The notes: generated by a model not told the origin, from the sequence alone. 64,000 nt of DNA from an uncultured Gammaproteobacteria bacterium (GCA_913020715.1 CAJVZH010000001.1:1-64000), one strand, 5' to 3'; shown: positions 17,843 through 25,875, counted from the first letter of the stretch. Translations and numbers: made by a program.

Positions 17843-18811
17843 CTACTTTTGGTGGCGAATACGTGGATCTAGAAATGCATACATGACATCCACAATAAAA
17901 TTAATAAAGACAAACATCAAGGTAATTAAGATTAGATAAGCAACAACAACGGGTCTATCCACCATATGAATGGAGTCTAGTAGTAATTTACCAATACCTG
18001 GCCAAGAAAATATTGTTTCAGTCACAGTAGAGAACGCTATAAGCCCTCCAACCTCTAAGCCAGTGATGGTAACAATTGGAATTAAAATATTGCGCAACAA
18101 GTGTCGTCTAATGATTCGACTCCTACTTATACCCTTTGCTCTGGCATATACCATGTACTCTTGATACAAAATCTCTTGAGTCCCAGACTTAGCAAGTCTT
18201 TGCTGCATACAGATTTTGTAAATCGCGAGATTAACTGCCGGGAGGGCCATGTGGCGCAAGCCGTCAAGCGATAACAAAGACCACTCGATACCAAACATTG
18301 TGTTGGTGAGACCTCTGCCAGAGGCTGGCAGCCACTGCAAAAAAACTGCAAACACCATGATTAAAATTATAGCTTGCCAAAAATTGGGTGTCGAATAACC
18401 CACCGTTGTGAAAAAACTTATTACTTTTGAGGCTCGAGAGTTGCTTTTTATGCCTGAAAATATTCCAAGAGGAATTCCAATGCCCAGGCCAATAACCATT
18501 GCCAGAAGGGCGATTTCTAGGGTCGCAGGAAGACGCTCAGTAATGAGATCTAGCACTGGCCTATTGTAGACAAACGAGGTGCCAAAGTCCCCTTTAACTA
18601 TATCGCTTGCAAAATTAAAGTATTGCTCAGGAAGTGGCTTGTCAATCCCCAGCTCAATAGCCAAGTCGATTTTGTCCTGCTCGGTCCAATCCTCACCCGC
18701 CAACATTTCAACTGGATCACCAACTACGTACATACCAAGAAAAACGATTAACGACATGATGACTGCCAATATACAGCTTTGCCAAAGACGCTTACAAATG
18801 TATGTAATCAT
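17843..18811 (-). CDS. dipeptide-type ABC transporter permease (DppB-like)
   Basis: 322-residue partner permease. It starts MITYICKRLWQSCILAVIMS, a typical DppB first helix, followed by the periplasmic segment ELGIDKPLPEQYFNFASDIVKGDFGTSF. The EAA loop is ARAKGISRSRIIRRHLLRN near 219-237, and it ends in the usual FLDPRIR motif. It is separated from the solute-binding-protein gene by 204 bases that include a terminator-like hairpin, which probably lowers its expression relative to the binding protein. Confidence 0.93.
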   Translation of the reverse strand: MITYICKRLWQSCILAVIMSLIVFLGMYVVGDPVEMLAGEDWTEQDKIDLAIELGIDKPLPEQYFNFASDIVKGDFGTSFVYNRPVLDLITERLPATLEIALLAMVIGLGIGIPLGIFSGIKSNSRASKVISFFTTVGYSTPNFWQAIILIMVFAVFLQWLPASGRGLTNTMFGIEWSLLSLDGLRHMALPAVNLAIYKICMQQRLAKSGTQEILYQEYMVYARAKGISRSRIIRRHLLRNILIPIVTITGLEVGGLIAFSTVTETIFSWPGIGKLLLDSIHMVDRPVVVAYLILITLMFVFINFIVDVMYAFLDPRIRHQK

Positions 18812-18945
18812 GAACTGTGTGTACCTCTAACTATAAATTTTTTCATATAATTTAGGCGCCAAAATGTGCGCCGAAGTTTTGTTTGTTCATTTTATAAAAA
18901 TGATTGTAACTCTTCTTTATTAAACTTTAGGTTTAAGCGACTCAT

Positions 18946-18987
18946 AAAAAACCCCTCACAAATGTATCACGACACTTGTGAAGGGGC
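18946..18987 (-). terminator. attenuating terminator between binding protein and permease genes
   Basis: On the minus strand, arms CCCCTTCACAA and TTGTGAGGGG pair with one bulge around a 14-base loop and are followed directly by six Ts. Because the operon continues, partial termination is the likely role. Confidence 0.7.
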
Positions 18988-19015
18988 TTGTTGTTAGATA
19001 CCTTGTTACAGGCCT

Positions 19016-20617
19016 CTAGTTTTTGCTCGCCATATCAGCAAACGTGCGTTCATCCGGGCGACCAGCAACAGTTATGTCGCTTGTATGAGCCCAGGTGCTA
19101 TGCTGGTAGTACAGAGGGATTCCTGGTAAATCCTCAACCGCAACACGCATGGCTGCTTGGTTATACTCCAAGGCTTTGGCCTCGTTTGTTTCCACTGCCC
19201 ATGCCGTCATAGCTGCATCAAACTCTGAACTAGAGTAGTTAGAGTAGTTACTACCACCTAGATTTAGAGGCTTATTCTTAGTACCAAACGCATAGGAAAT
19301 CATCTGTGCAGGACCTTGAGGGTGACCCCATCCATACATAAATACACCTAACTCACGAGCTGAGCGGCCCTTTCTAAATAAAGACCAAGGTTCAGCCACC
19401 AAATTCACTGTGATACCAATTCGAGTGAAGTACTGAGCTATAGCCTGACCAACTCGGGTGCCGTTTTGATACTTTCCAGATGGCATTCTGAGGTCGATAG
19501 TTATACTGTCAGCGTAACCAGCTTCAGCTAGTAATTTCTTTGCTAACTCAGGATCGTACGCCATATCTGGCATTGAGGAATCTGCGCCATCTTGATAGCT
19601 TGGTGCAAACTGACTGGCAACGGTTGCATTGCCATTAAACAACTTGTCTACAATTGCCGCTCTATTGATAGATAATGAAAGTGCTTTTCTTACCCTTATG
19701 TCTTTCAGCGGGTTACTTCCGTCTGCTGTTGACACACCTGGTGCTACATCACTACCCACATCCAATATCAAGAAAATAGACCTCCAAGAAGGCTCAGTTG
19801 AGAAACTATAGGCAGGGTTGCCTTCCAAAGCCAGCAGGTCTTCACCAGTTGGGTTCTCAATCAAGTCGTAATCTCCAGCAAGCAATCCAGCCATACGGGC
19901 GCCAGAGTTCTCTACCGAACGAATTTCTACACGCTCCCAGTTACCTGGCTCACCCCAATACTCATCGTTACGCACCAAGTCGGCATCGCCGGTGATGGAG
20001 AACGATTCGTATTTGTATTTACCTGTTCCATTAGCGTATTTACCAGATTCAAACTCAGCTTTAGTAGGGTATCGAGTAATACCGCAGTCGCCAGTATTGT
20101 CAAACTTAAGTGTCGGCCCAAGATCGGCATCACCACTATCTAGGATAGACAGAGATTTAAGTTTTTGGATGAGTATTGGGTACAGGCCTACAGTTTTGAA
20201 GGCTACGGTATAGTCATCAATCGCCACCACGTCAGTTACTGGGCCCATCGCACTTGTGAGCATGTTTTTCTTTCCGTCGACCCTATACATCATACGGCAC
20301 GAGCTATAAACAACATCTTCAGCAGTGAAGTCAGCACCATTATGGAATTTAACACCCTCCCTAAGGTTGACTACAAGTGTCGTGTCATCGGTCCAGCCGT
20401 AAGACGTGGCCAACAGCTTGTCATTGGTACGCGAAACAAGACCTTCATAAATGTGTTCATTTAATGAGGCAGTTGCAGAGGCGCTGCTTTTAAATGGGTC
20501 TATCGTTGAAGGTGAGACCTGAAACGCCATTCGTAACGTGTCAGCATAGACACTACTTGCCATCAAAGCGGTACAAATACCGGTGAGCCAAGCAGTTTTG
20601 TTAATTGTAAATTTCAT
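19016..20617 (-). CDS. periplasmic peptide-binding protein of the ABC importer (SBP family 5)
   Basis: Solute-binding protein of the Opp/Dpp type (SBP_bac_5). The start is placed at the ATG at 20617, because it gives a signal peptide (cleaved near SVYA/DTLRMAF) and is preceded by AGGAG eight bases upstream. The frame open further upstream is not supported. Mature features are STIDPFKSSASATASLNEHIYEGL, the VVNLREGVKFHNGADFTAEDVVYS block and AGYADSITIDLRMPSG. Total 533 residues. Ligands of this family include dipeptides, oligopeptides, opines, glutathione and nickel chelates. The sequence does not tell which. Confidence 0.92.
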   Translation of the reverse strand: MKFTINKTAWLTGICTALMASSVYADTLRMAFQVSPSTIDPFKSSASATASLNEHIYEGLVSRTNDKLLATSYGWTDDTTLVVNLREGVKFHNGADFTAEDVVYSSCRMMYRVDGKKNMLTSAMGPVTDVVAIDDYTVAFKTVGLYPILIQKLKSLSILDSGDADLGPTLKFDNTGDCGITRYPTKAEFESGKYANGTGKYKYESFSITGDADLVRNDEYWGEPGNWERVEIRSVENSGARMAGLLAGDYDLIENPTGEDLLALEGNPAYSFSTEPSWRSIFLILDVGSDVAPGVSTADGSNPLKDIRVRKALSLSINRAAIVDKLFNGNATVASQFAPSYQDGADSSMPDMAYDPELAKKLLAEAGYADSITIDLRMPSGKYQNGTRVGQAIAQYFTRIGITVNLVAEPWSLFRKGRSARELGVFMYGWGHPQGPAQMISYAFGTKNKPLNLGGSNYSNYSSSEFDAAMTAWAVETNEAKALEYNQAAMRVAVEDLPGIPLYYQHSTWAHTSDITVAGRPDERTFADMASKN

Positions 20618-20732
20618 TGTATTGCTCCTTTTTTTATTGTTATTGGCCCCAATGGCACTTCGAGTGTTTGGGGGCATTTTCGATAATAATCACTCAATCT
20701 TCATACTTCAATCTTATTAACCCAAGCTTTAT

Positions 20733-20755
20733 TTATATAAGTTGTACTTATGAAT
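20733..20755. promoter_or_regulatory. second LysR-type site upstream of the binding-protein gene
   Basis: The sequence TATATAA-N7-TTATGAA around 20734-20754 contains the dyad ATAAG-N5-CTTAT and the T-N11-A core. It shares TATATAA-N7-TTAT with the operator at 21737-21761. It lies 120-140 bases upstream of the binding-protein ATG. Confidence 0.5.
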
Positions 20756-20766
20756 TGACCAGATAT

Positions 20767-21657
20767 TTAGTCATGCATTTTGCTCTCTGTAAAGGCTTTT
20801 ATCTGTTTCAAGGCCTCCCCACAATCATTTTGTACTTTTTGAAATCTTGAATTTCTCTCTCTATTTTCTTCATTCATATATAGGTCACGACGAATTTCAA
20901 CCTGGAGAATGTGTTGGTTAATTTCTGGCCAGCCATATCTTAAGATAACCTCACCACCAACAAAGCGAGTGTTAATTGTTACATCGTAACCTTGAGCGCT
21001 ATAAGCATCGGCTACGCATTCCGTAAATTCCGAAGAGCAGCTTTGCCCGCGTCGATCTCCAATATCAATTTGAGGGCGTTGTGTGCCTCCACGCAACTTG
21101 CTGTCAAACTGCGTCATTGAATGACAATCAAGAATATATGCACAGCCATGATGCTTTTTCATTAGCTCAACTTGTTCTGTCATTTGTTGATGGTAAGGAA
21201 CAAAACACTTTGCCAGTCTCTGTTTTAATTCAACATGCCTTAGGCTACGAGAGTATAAATCGTATATTTCTTTAGTCTTCGACCAAAACAACGTTGTGCC
21301 GGTTTTAAGGCCCGTTGGCTGTAGGCGACCGTACCAAGTTTCACCTTCGGCAAGCATCTTTTCATCAATATCGTGTTGATGGCGATTTACATCTATATAT
21401 GCTCTAGGGAAATTTGCATGAACGGAAGCTAACTTTAAATCGCTTCGTGCTTGATACAGCTCATCAACATATTTATCGTTGGGGAAATCAAGCACCTCAA
21501 AAGGCAGATCTGGGTTTGGGTCAAAGTCGTCAGGGTAGTTTTCACCGCTATGGGGAAAGCTTAGCAGTAATGGAGAGCTGCACCCATTTAAAATAACATC
21601 ACTATTTTGGACATTCACACTTTCAATGGCTTGACCACCAACTTGAATTGTTGCCAC
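20767..21657 (-). CDS. N-formylglutamate amidohydrolase family protein (copy 2)
   Basis: 296-residue paralogue of the protein at 13373-14263, with the same order of blocks: SFPHSGENYPDDFDP near 33-47, DFPNDKYVDELY, DVNRHQHDID, LDCHSM near 181-186 and EIRRDLYMNEENR near 255-267. It is predicted to be cytosolic. It is divergent from the LysR gene and lies upstream of, and in line with, the ABC operon. The shared intergenic operator suggests direct control by that regulator. The physiological substrate is unknown. Confidence 0.86.
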   Translation of the reverse strand: MATIQVGGQAIESVNVQNSDVILNGCSSPLLLSFPHSGENYPDDFDPNPDLPFEVLDFPNDKYVDELYQARSDLKLASVHANFPRAYIDVNRHQHDIDEKMLAEGETWYGRLQPTGLKTGTTLFWSKTKEIYDLYSRSLRHVELKQRLAKCFVPYHQQMTEQVELMKKHHGCAYILDCHSMTQFDSKLRGGTQRPQIDIGDRRGQSCSSEFTECVADAYSAQGYDVTINTRFVGGEVILRYGWPEINQHILQVEIRRDLYMNEENRERNSRFQKVQNDCGEALKQIKAFTESKMHD

Positions 21658-21736
21658 TAAGCACCTCTTTTATTAAACATTGCTGATAGATTAGTCTTTG
21701 ATTTTAAGCTTCGCAACCCTATTAAAACACATTTAC

Positions 21737-21761
21737 ACTATATAAGATTAAGTTATATAGT
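21737..21761. promoter_or_regulatory. LysR operator, perfect palindrome
   Basis: ACTATATAA-N7-TTATATAGT is a perfect 9-bp inverted repeat containing the LysR-type T-N11-A core. It lies between the divergent FGase copy 2 and the LysR gene, 80 bases from the former and 36 from the latter, where autoregulatory LysR sites normally sit. Confidence 0.75.
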
Positions 21762-21797
21762 AAAAAGTAAATATCTATTTATACATTATTGCAGCTT

Positions 21798-22751
21798 ATG
21801 GCTAAAAATCAAAAAATTAATCGGTTTAAGTATATTGAAGCCTTCTCTGAGGTTATTTCAAGTGGTAGTGTTTCAGCTGCTGCGAAAAATCTAGGGGTCT
21901 CCCAACCTGCGGTTAGTCAGTTGATCAAAAAACTAGAAGATGCTGTTGGTGTGCCGTTATTCATACGCCGAAATGGCTTGATTTTCCCAACGGCTAGAGC
22001 TGACAGTTTGCGTGACGATGTTGAGCAATTATTAACGCAGCTCGATAAGATTCAAATGCAGCTCAATTTTGGGCGCTCGAATGAACTTACGCTTAACCCC
22101 CTTAGATTTACTGCAAGCTTGTCATTTGTAAACGAGATTATGCCTCTGGTAATTGCTCATATCCACAATCTCAAGCCAGAAATGTTGTTCTACGTTAACT
22201 CACTACCGGTTGCCGGCATGACGCAAGCACTATTGGGAGGTAACGTTGACTTTGCCCTTAATACTAAGCAGCCTGACCATTCAAACATCATTAGTAAAAA
22301 ACTGCTTTCGGCCAGAGAAGTTTTTGTGATGCCCACAAACCATCCGCTGGCGGCCAAATCAAAATTGTCGTTAGAAGATATAGACAATGAAAAAATGATT
22401 CTTTCCTCCAAGACAGACCCTTCTTATGAGACGCACAGAGCCTTATTGTATAAACACAGAGTGCGCTTTCAGAAGGTCTTAGAATCCCCGTTTTCCACTC
22501 TATCCTTATCAATGATTCCTCAGTTACAAGCCTTATCAATAACCAATGTATTGATTGCAGAACTTGTGTGTCAACATAATGATGACATTACTTGGCGATA
22601 TGTGGATGAATTCACACACGAAACAGATTTTTATTTATCAATGCCGCCATGGCTTAATGAATCAACAACAGAGAAACTCTTTTTAAGTAGTTTTAAAGAC
22701 TGCTTAAAAGAAACAACTGACAAACTCGATATTGAAGTTATTGACACTTAA
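21798..22751 (+). CDS. LysR-type transcriptional regulator
   Basis: 317-residue LTTR if started at the ATG at 21798. A TTG three codons upstream is possible. The N-terminal winged HTH includes FSEVISSGSVSAAAKNLGVSQPAVSQLIKKLE at about residues 14-45, typical of the family, then the linker helix and an inducer-binding domain (LRFTASLSFVNEI onward). It is divergent from FGase copy 2 across the palindromic operator. By position it is the likely regulator of the island's uptake and hydrolysis genes. The effector is unknown. Confidence 0.93.
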   Translation: MAKNQKINRFKYIEAFSEVISSGSVSAAAKNLGVSQPAVSQLIKKLEDAVGVPLFIRRNGLIFPTARADSLRDDVEQLLTQLDKIQMQLNFGRSNELTLNPLRFTASLSFVNEIMPLVIAHIHNLKPEMLFYVNSLPVAGMTQALLGGNVDFALNTKQPDHSNIISKKLLSAREVFVMPTNHPLAAKSKLSLEDIDNEKMILSSKTDPSYETHRALLYKHRVRFQKVLESPFSTLSLSMIPQLQALSITNVLIAELVCQHNDDITWRYVDEFTHETDFYLSMPPWLNESTTEKLFLSSFKDCLKETTDKLDIEVIDT

Positions 22752-22861
22752 CATAACGAAATCTAATGAGCTTTTAATATCAAATAATAATATTGCAATC
22801 CCCAAGATCATGCCTTAATCTGTCCGTTAACTCCTTAAAGCGATAGCTATCACCAAAAAAT

Positions 22862-23566
22862 ATGAAACTTTGTATTCTCCATATTGGCTTTGCAAGCACT
22901 GACATTACTAAGCGCCACTTACCCTCTCCCCTGCGTTTTCAAAACCTACTCAAGCCCTTCCTCCCAAAGGCAAGCTGGACAACCATTAATTGCCTGGAGG
23001 ATGGCCTACCTACCGAGGTAGATGCCTATGACGGCTACTTAATCACGGGTGGAAAATACTCAGTTTTTGAAGATCTAGATTGGCAATACAGCTTGTTCGA
23101 TTTTATTAAATCACTATTCAATGCCAGTAAGCCCCTTGTGGGTATCTGCTACGGCCACCAAGCCATCGCCCACGCACTGGGTGGACAAGTAGAAAGGTCC
23201 GGAAAGGGTTGGGGGGTTGGCGTTAAACAAACAAGCATTGTCGACCAGCCAAGCTGGTTAGAACACCCTCTTAAAGTTATTGATCTGCTTTCAATGCATC
23301 AAGACCAAGTTAGTAAAATACCTGTGGAAGCAAAATGCTTTTTAAGTGACCCGTTCTGTCAGTTTGCCGGCTATTATATCGATAACAGGATTTTAGCCAT
23401 TCAACAACATCCTGAATTTACACCAGAACTTTGTAAAGATTTAATTGTTGGGCGCAAAGAACGGATAGGCGATCGCTATGAATCTGCCATTAAGTCACTA
23501 ACTACTCAACATCAAGGCAAGATCGCAGGCCAATGGATAGCTAACTTTTTCAAGGAAGACACTTGA
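22862..23566 (+). CDS. class I glutamine amidotransferase domain protein (GuaA-like GATase)
   Basis: 234-residue stand-alone GATase class I domain. The nucleophile elbow GICYGHQ lies at about 95-101 and the remaining triad is in QQHPEF near 182-187. A second hallmark, GGKYSVFED, follows YLITGG. Such free-standing domains hydrolyse glutamine or gamma-glutamyl amides, but many are uncharacterised. It starts 110 bases after the LysR stop, in the same direction, without an obvious ribosome-binding site, and converges on the transaminase gene. A role in splitting gamma-glutamyl compounds would fit the island but is inference. Confidence 0.82.
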   Translation: MKLCILHIGFASTDITKRHLPSPLRFQNLLKPFLPKASWTTINCLEDGLPTEVDAYDGYLITGGKYSVFEDLDWQYSLFDFIKSLFNASKPLVGICYGHQAIAHALGGQVERSGKGWGVGVKQTSIVDQPSWLEHPLKVIDLLSMHQDQVSKIPVEAKCFLSDPFCQFAGYYIDNRILAIQQHPEFTPELCKDLIVGRKERIGDRYESAIKSLTTQHQGKIAGQWIANFFKEDT

Positions 23567-23587
23567 TGTGCCAGATTGAGCGAATCA

Positions 23588-24442
23588 TCACTGATTAACT
23601 TTTATCGCCTGATAGTGCTCATAAATTGACCGCCACACCTCTCCAACCATGCCTGATCCGACCTTAAGCCTGTCCACAAGAGTGATAGGAACAACTTCGC
23701 GCGTTGAACTGGTTACCCAAACCTCGTCTGCTTCAAGCAAGTCATTTTTGCTAAATTCTTTTTCAACTGTTTGTATACCGCAGGCAGTTGCACAGCTCAG
23801 AACAGCCTCTCGAGTAATGCCTGGCAATATGTAGCTACCTTTTGGGTGTGTATATAGGCACTCATTTTTTACAATAAATACGTTAGAGCTGGAGCATTCA
23901 GTAACAATCCCATTTCGACATAAAATAACCTCTTCTATCTCTAGATTTTTAGCCATCTGGGCATACATAATATTTGGTAGCAGTGAGGTGGCCTTTGTAT
24001 TGCACTGACTCCAACGAATATCATCTTGAGTGATTGCTTCAGCACCTTTAAGAAGCTCTTTTTTGGATCGAGTATTAAACGCCGAGGATTGGATGTAGAT
24101 TGTTGGATCAATATCACCATAAGTGTGCTTTCTATCTTGGTCACAGCCCCTAGTAATTTGCAAATAGACAGCTTGATTGTTGTTCTCTGGATTAAGCTCA
24201 ATCACTTTATGAATAATGGATTTCCACTCGTTGAGAGAATAGGGGTTTTGAATTTGAATTGATTTAAGCCCTTTTTGCAAACGACTAAGGTGCGAGTCAA
24301 GACCAAAAACATGTCTATTGTACGACGGAAATACCTCGTAAACGCCATCACCGAATAGAAAGCCTCGATCCATAACGGAAACAAAAGCTTTGTTTTTATC
24401 CACAAAACTGCCATTTAAATAAACTTTAGGTTGGTTAGGCAT
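23588..24442 (-). CDS. D-amino-acid transaminase (class IV PLP aminotransferase)
   Basis: Fold-type IV aminotransferase most like D-alanine aminotransferase, which interconverts D-amino acids and 2-oxoacids. The ATG at 24442 gives 284 residues starting MPNQPKVYLNGSFV. An open extension upstream lacks family similarity. Markers are VMDRGFLFGDGVYEVFPSY near 24-42, the PLP lysine in CNTKATSLLPN near 146, and TECSSSNVFIV and LPGITREAVL in the cofactor-phosphate region. An L-branched-chain or aminodeoxychorismate lyase role is less likely given the DRGFLFGDG and RHTYG-like segments. D-amino acid handling suggests peptidoglycan-derived or bacterial peptide substrates. Confidence 0.85.
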   Translation of the reverse strand: MPNQPKVYLNGSFVDKNKAFVSVMDRGFLFGDGVYEVFPSYNRHVFGLDSHLSRLQKGLKSIQIQNPYSLNEWKSIIHKVIELNPENNNQAVYLQITRGCDQDRKHTYGDIDPTIYIQSSAFNTRSKKELLKGAEAITQDDIRWSQCNTKATSLLPNIMYAQMAKNLEIEEVILCRNGIVTECSSSNVFIVKNECLYTHPKGSYILPGITREAVLSCATACGIQTVEKEFSKNDLLEADEVWVTSSTREVVPITLVDRLKVGSGMVGEVWRSIYEHYQAIKVNQ

Positions 24443-24643
24443 ATGGGCCACTTTAGTAAAACAAACGCCTACAGAATATACACAACAGGAAATACCTGCA
24501 ATATTATTAGGGGTTGTTAGGGACATATAAGCTATTGTTATGCCCTCCCTCCCACAAGAAACGAAATCTGGATTTCTATGTGAACAGCTGTCAAGATTGC
24601 TCTAAACTAGCAACGGTATGAAAACAACCTCAGGATAATAATT

Positions 24644-24769
24644 ATGGCTTTACGCAGTTTAAAAAACTTTATTATCTACTCGATCGGCATAACTGTTGTA
24701 TCCGTTGCGTACTATGTTTATGCCTATCTTGTCTATCCCCCTATCGCAGAAAAGGGATTTCGGGCATAA
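24644..24769 (+). CDS. 41-residue single-span membrane peptide
   Basis: A short frame starting MALRSLKNFIIYSIGITVV. It has a positively charged N-terminus, one membrane span of about 22 residues (9-31) and a short tail PPIAEKGFRA. AGGA lies nine bases before the ATG, and a hairpin follows the stop by a few bases, so it looks like a real small gene with its own unit. It is the last island gene before tRNA-Thr. I recognise no family. Confidence 0.6.
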   Translation: MALRSLKNFIIYSIGITVVSVAYYVYAYLVYPPIAEKGFRA

Positions 24770-24797
24770 AAAAGACGCCCTGAGACGTCTTGATTAT
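24770..24797 (+). terminator. probable terminator after the 41-residue gene
   Basis: Stem AAGACG / CGTCTT with an eight-base loop, followed by TGATTATTTA. The stem is short, so termination may be incomplete. Confidence 0.5.
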
Positions 24798-24803
24798 TTA
24801 ATG

Positions 24804-24827
24804 ATGGTGCCGACACGAGGATTTGAA
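24804..24827 (+). repeat. att-like repeat inside tRNA-Thr 3' end
   Basis: This is the tRNA-borne copy of the 24-base direct repeat (23 of 24 identical to 12823-12846). It covers CCA, the acceptor 3' strand and part of the T-arm. The tRNA points so that its 3' end faces the island, as expected for integration at a tRNA end. Confidence 0.82.
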
Positions 24828-24880
24828 CCACGGACCTACTGATTACAAATCAGTTGCACTACCAGCTGTGCTATGTCGGC
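24805..24880 (-). tRNA. tRNA-Thr (TGT), CCA encoded
   Basis: Complete cloverleaf on the minus strand. The acceptor GCCGACA pairs with TGTCGGC, the D-arm contains AGCTGGTAGTGC, the anticodon stem-loop ACTGATTTGTAATCAGT gives anticodon TGT, the T-loop is GGTTCAAATCC, and CCA is encoded. The intact gene at the island edge shows that integration restored the tRNA. Confidence 0.97.
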
Positions 24881-24891
24881 ATAAGGGCGAA

Positions 24892-24922
24892 ATTATACAG
24901 CAAAGGGTTTTTTGACTGCAAA
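24892..24922 (-). promoter_or_regulatory. promoter of tRNA-Thr
   Basis: On the minus strand TTGCAG is followed 18 bases later by TATAAT (24892-24897). The -10 box ends 11 bases before the tRNA 5' end. Confidence 0.6.
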
Positions 24923-24943
24923 TTTTTTTTACTTAAAAAACAA

Positions 24944-25642
24944 TTATCTTTTACGATATTTTAGGCCCAGTCTAATACCGATACCCGCCAAAACAAGAGC
25001 CATCAAAAACCACTGTATTGCATAGCCAATGTGCTTGCCTATACTGCCCGTATAAGGCTTCCATTGTCTAACGAAGCCATGGTCACTCTCGGGGCTTAAT
25101 AAGCCAAGCACAAGGGTAAAATCTAGATCTGAAAGGGCACTCATTTCCATCAAGTCCAGAGACTGCAATAATATTGGAAATTCTGTATCTATTTCGCTCT
25201 CACCCAGTTCCATGCGCTTAACTGGCAGGGATATTTGCACTTTAATTTCTGTCGTATCTGTTGACAGCTCAACATTGGTTAGCTTGTCGCGCTGCCCATA
25301 CCACGGCATAAAGCCACGATTGATTAGAATCGCTGTACCAGAGTTATCAATAATGAAGGGTGTTAATACATAATAGCCAGACGTTTGTTGAACAATTTGG
25401 TTGTCGTAGATAAATTGTTTTTCTGGCAAATAATGGCCGTTTAGTCGCAGGTGATAATACTCTTTTGCCTCAAGCCCATCAAGCGAAGTGACCAGTTCAA
25501 CAGCCCCCGTATTGGCGACCCCTATCGCTTTCTCAATAGCGCGTTTTTCGTCCGCACGATCCAACTGCCAAAAGCCTAATGAAGTTAAAAATACAACCAT
25601 GATGGTAATCAAGGCTGCGGGCAGTAGAAACTTGAAGCTCAT
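24944..25642 (-). CDS. SURF1 family cytochrome oxidase assembly protein
   Basis: 232-residue inner-membrane protein with a membrane span at each end (about 5-25 and 210-228). It helps deliver heme A to subunit I of aa3-type oxidases. Family blocks are LGFWQLDRADEKRAIE near 22-37, the GHYLPEKQFIYDNQ motif, ILINRGFMPW near 113 and the C-terminal HIGYAIQWFLMALVLAGIG. Its ATG adjoins the DUF2909 stop. It is the last cox-cluster gene before tRNA-Thr. Confidence 0.92.
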   Translation of the reverse strand: MSFKFLLPAALITIMVVFLTSLGFWQLDRADEKRAIEKAIGVANTGAVELVTSLDGLEAKEYYHLRLNGHYLPEKQFIYDNQIVQQTSGYYVLTPFIIDNSGTAILINRGFMPWYGQRDKLTNVELSTDTTEIKVQISLPVKRMELGESEIDTEFPILLQSLDLMEMSALSDLDFTLVLGLLSPESDHGFVRQWKPYTGSIGKHIGYAIQWFLMALVLAGIGIRLGLKYRKR

Positions 25643-25857
25643 TACTGCGTTGGCAACATGGTAGTATTCGGCTCAATCCACCCCATAAAGCCGGAAAACA
25701 TCAAAAGTGCAAACAAAAACACCGACAGGCCGATGCGAATTCGAAGCGATTTAAACATTTTCTCAGAGCCTTCTTTGCCACCCTTCACCATACCAATCAA
25801 TGCCGAGCCAAGGCTAAACAAAATAACAACAATGATTGCAATAACTATATAACCCAT
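25642..25857 (-). CDS. DUF2909 twin-transmembrane small protein
   Basis: 71 residues with two membrane helices (about 3-24 and 45-62) joined by the basic loop KGGKEGSEKMFKSLRIRIGLS. This is the DUF2909 layout found between coxIII and SURF1 in Pseudomonas-like oxidase clusters. Function is unknown, presumably oxidase biogenesis. It is translationally coupled to SURF1. A strong terminator lies just upstream, so it depends on read-through or its own weak promoter. Confidence 0.85.
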   Translation of the reverse strand: MGYIVIAIIVVILFSLGSALIGMVKGGKEGSEKMFKSLRIRIGLSVFLFALLMFSGFMGWIEPNTTMLPTQ

Positions 25858-25875
25858 AATTCTCTCAACTAAATT

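Noticed and set aside
20618-20677. A longer start for the peptide-binding protein
   Set aside because: The extension would bury the signal peptide. AGGAG precedes the ATG at 20617.
24443-24526. A longer start for the D-amino-acid transaminase
   Set aside because: The extra 28 residues have no counterpart in the family. The ATG at 24442 opens exactly at the conserved N-terminus.
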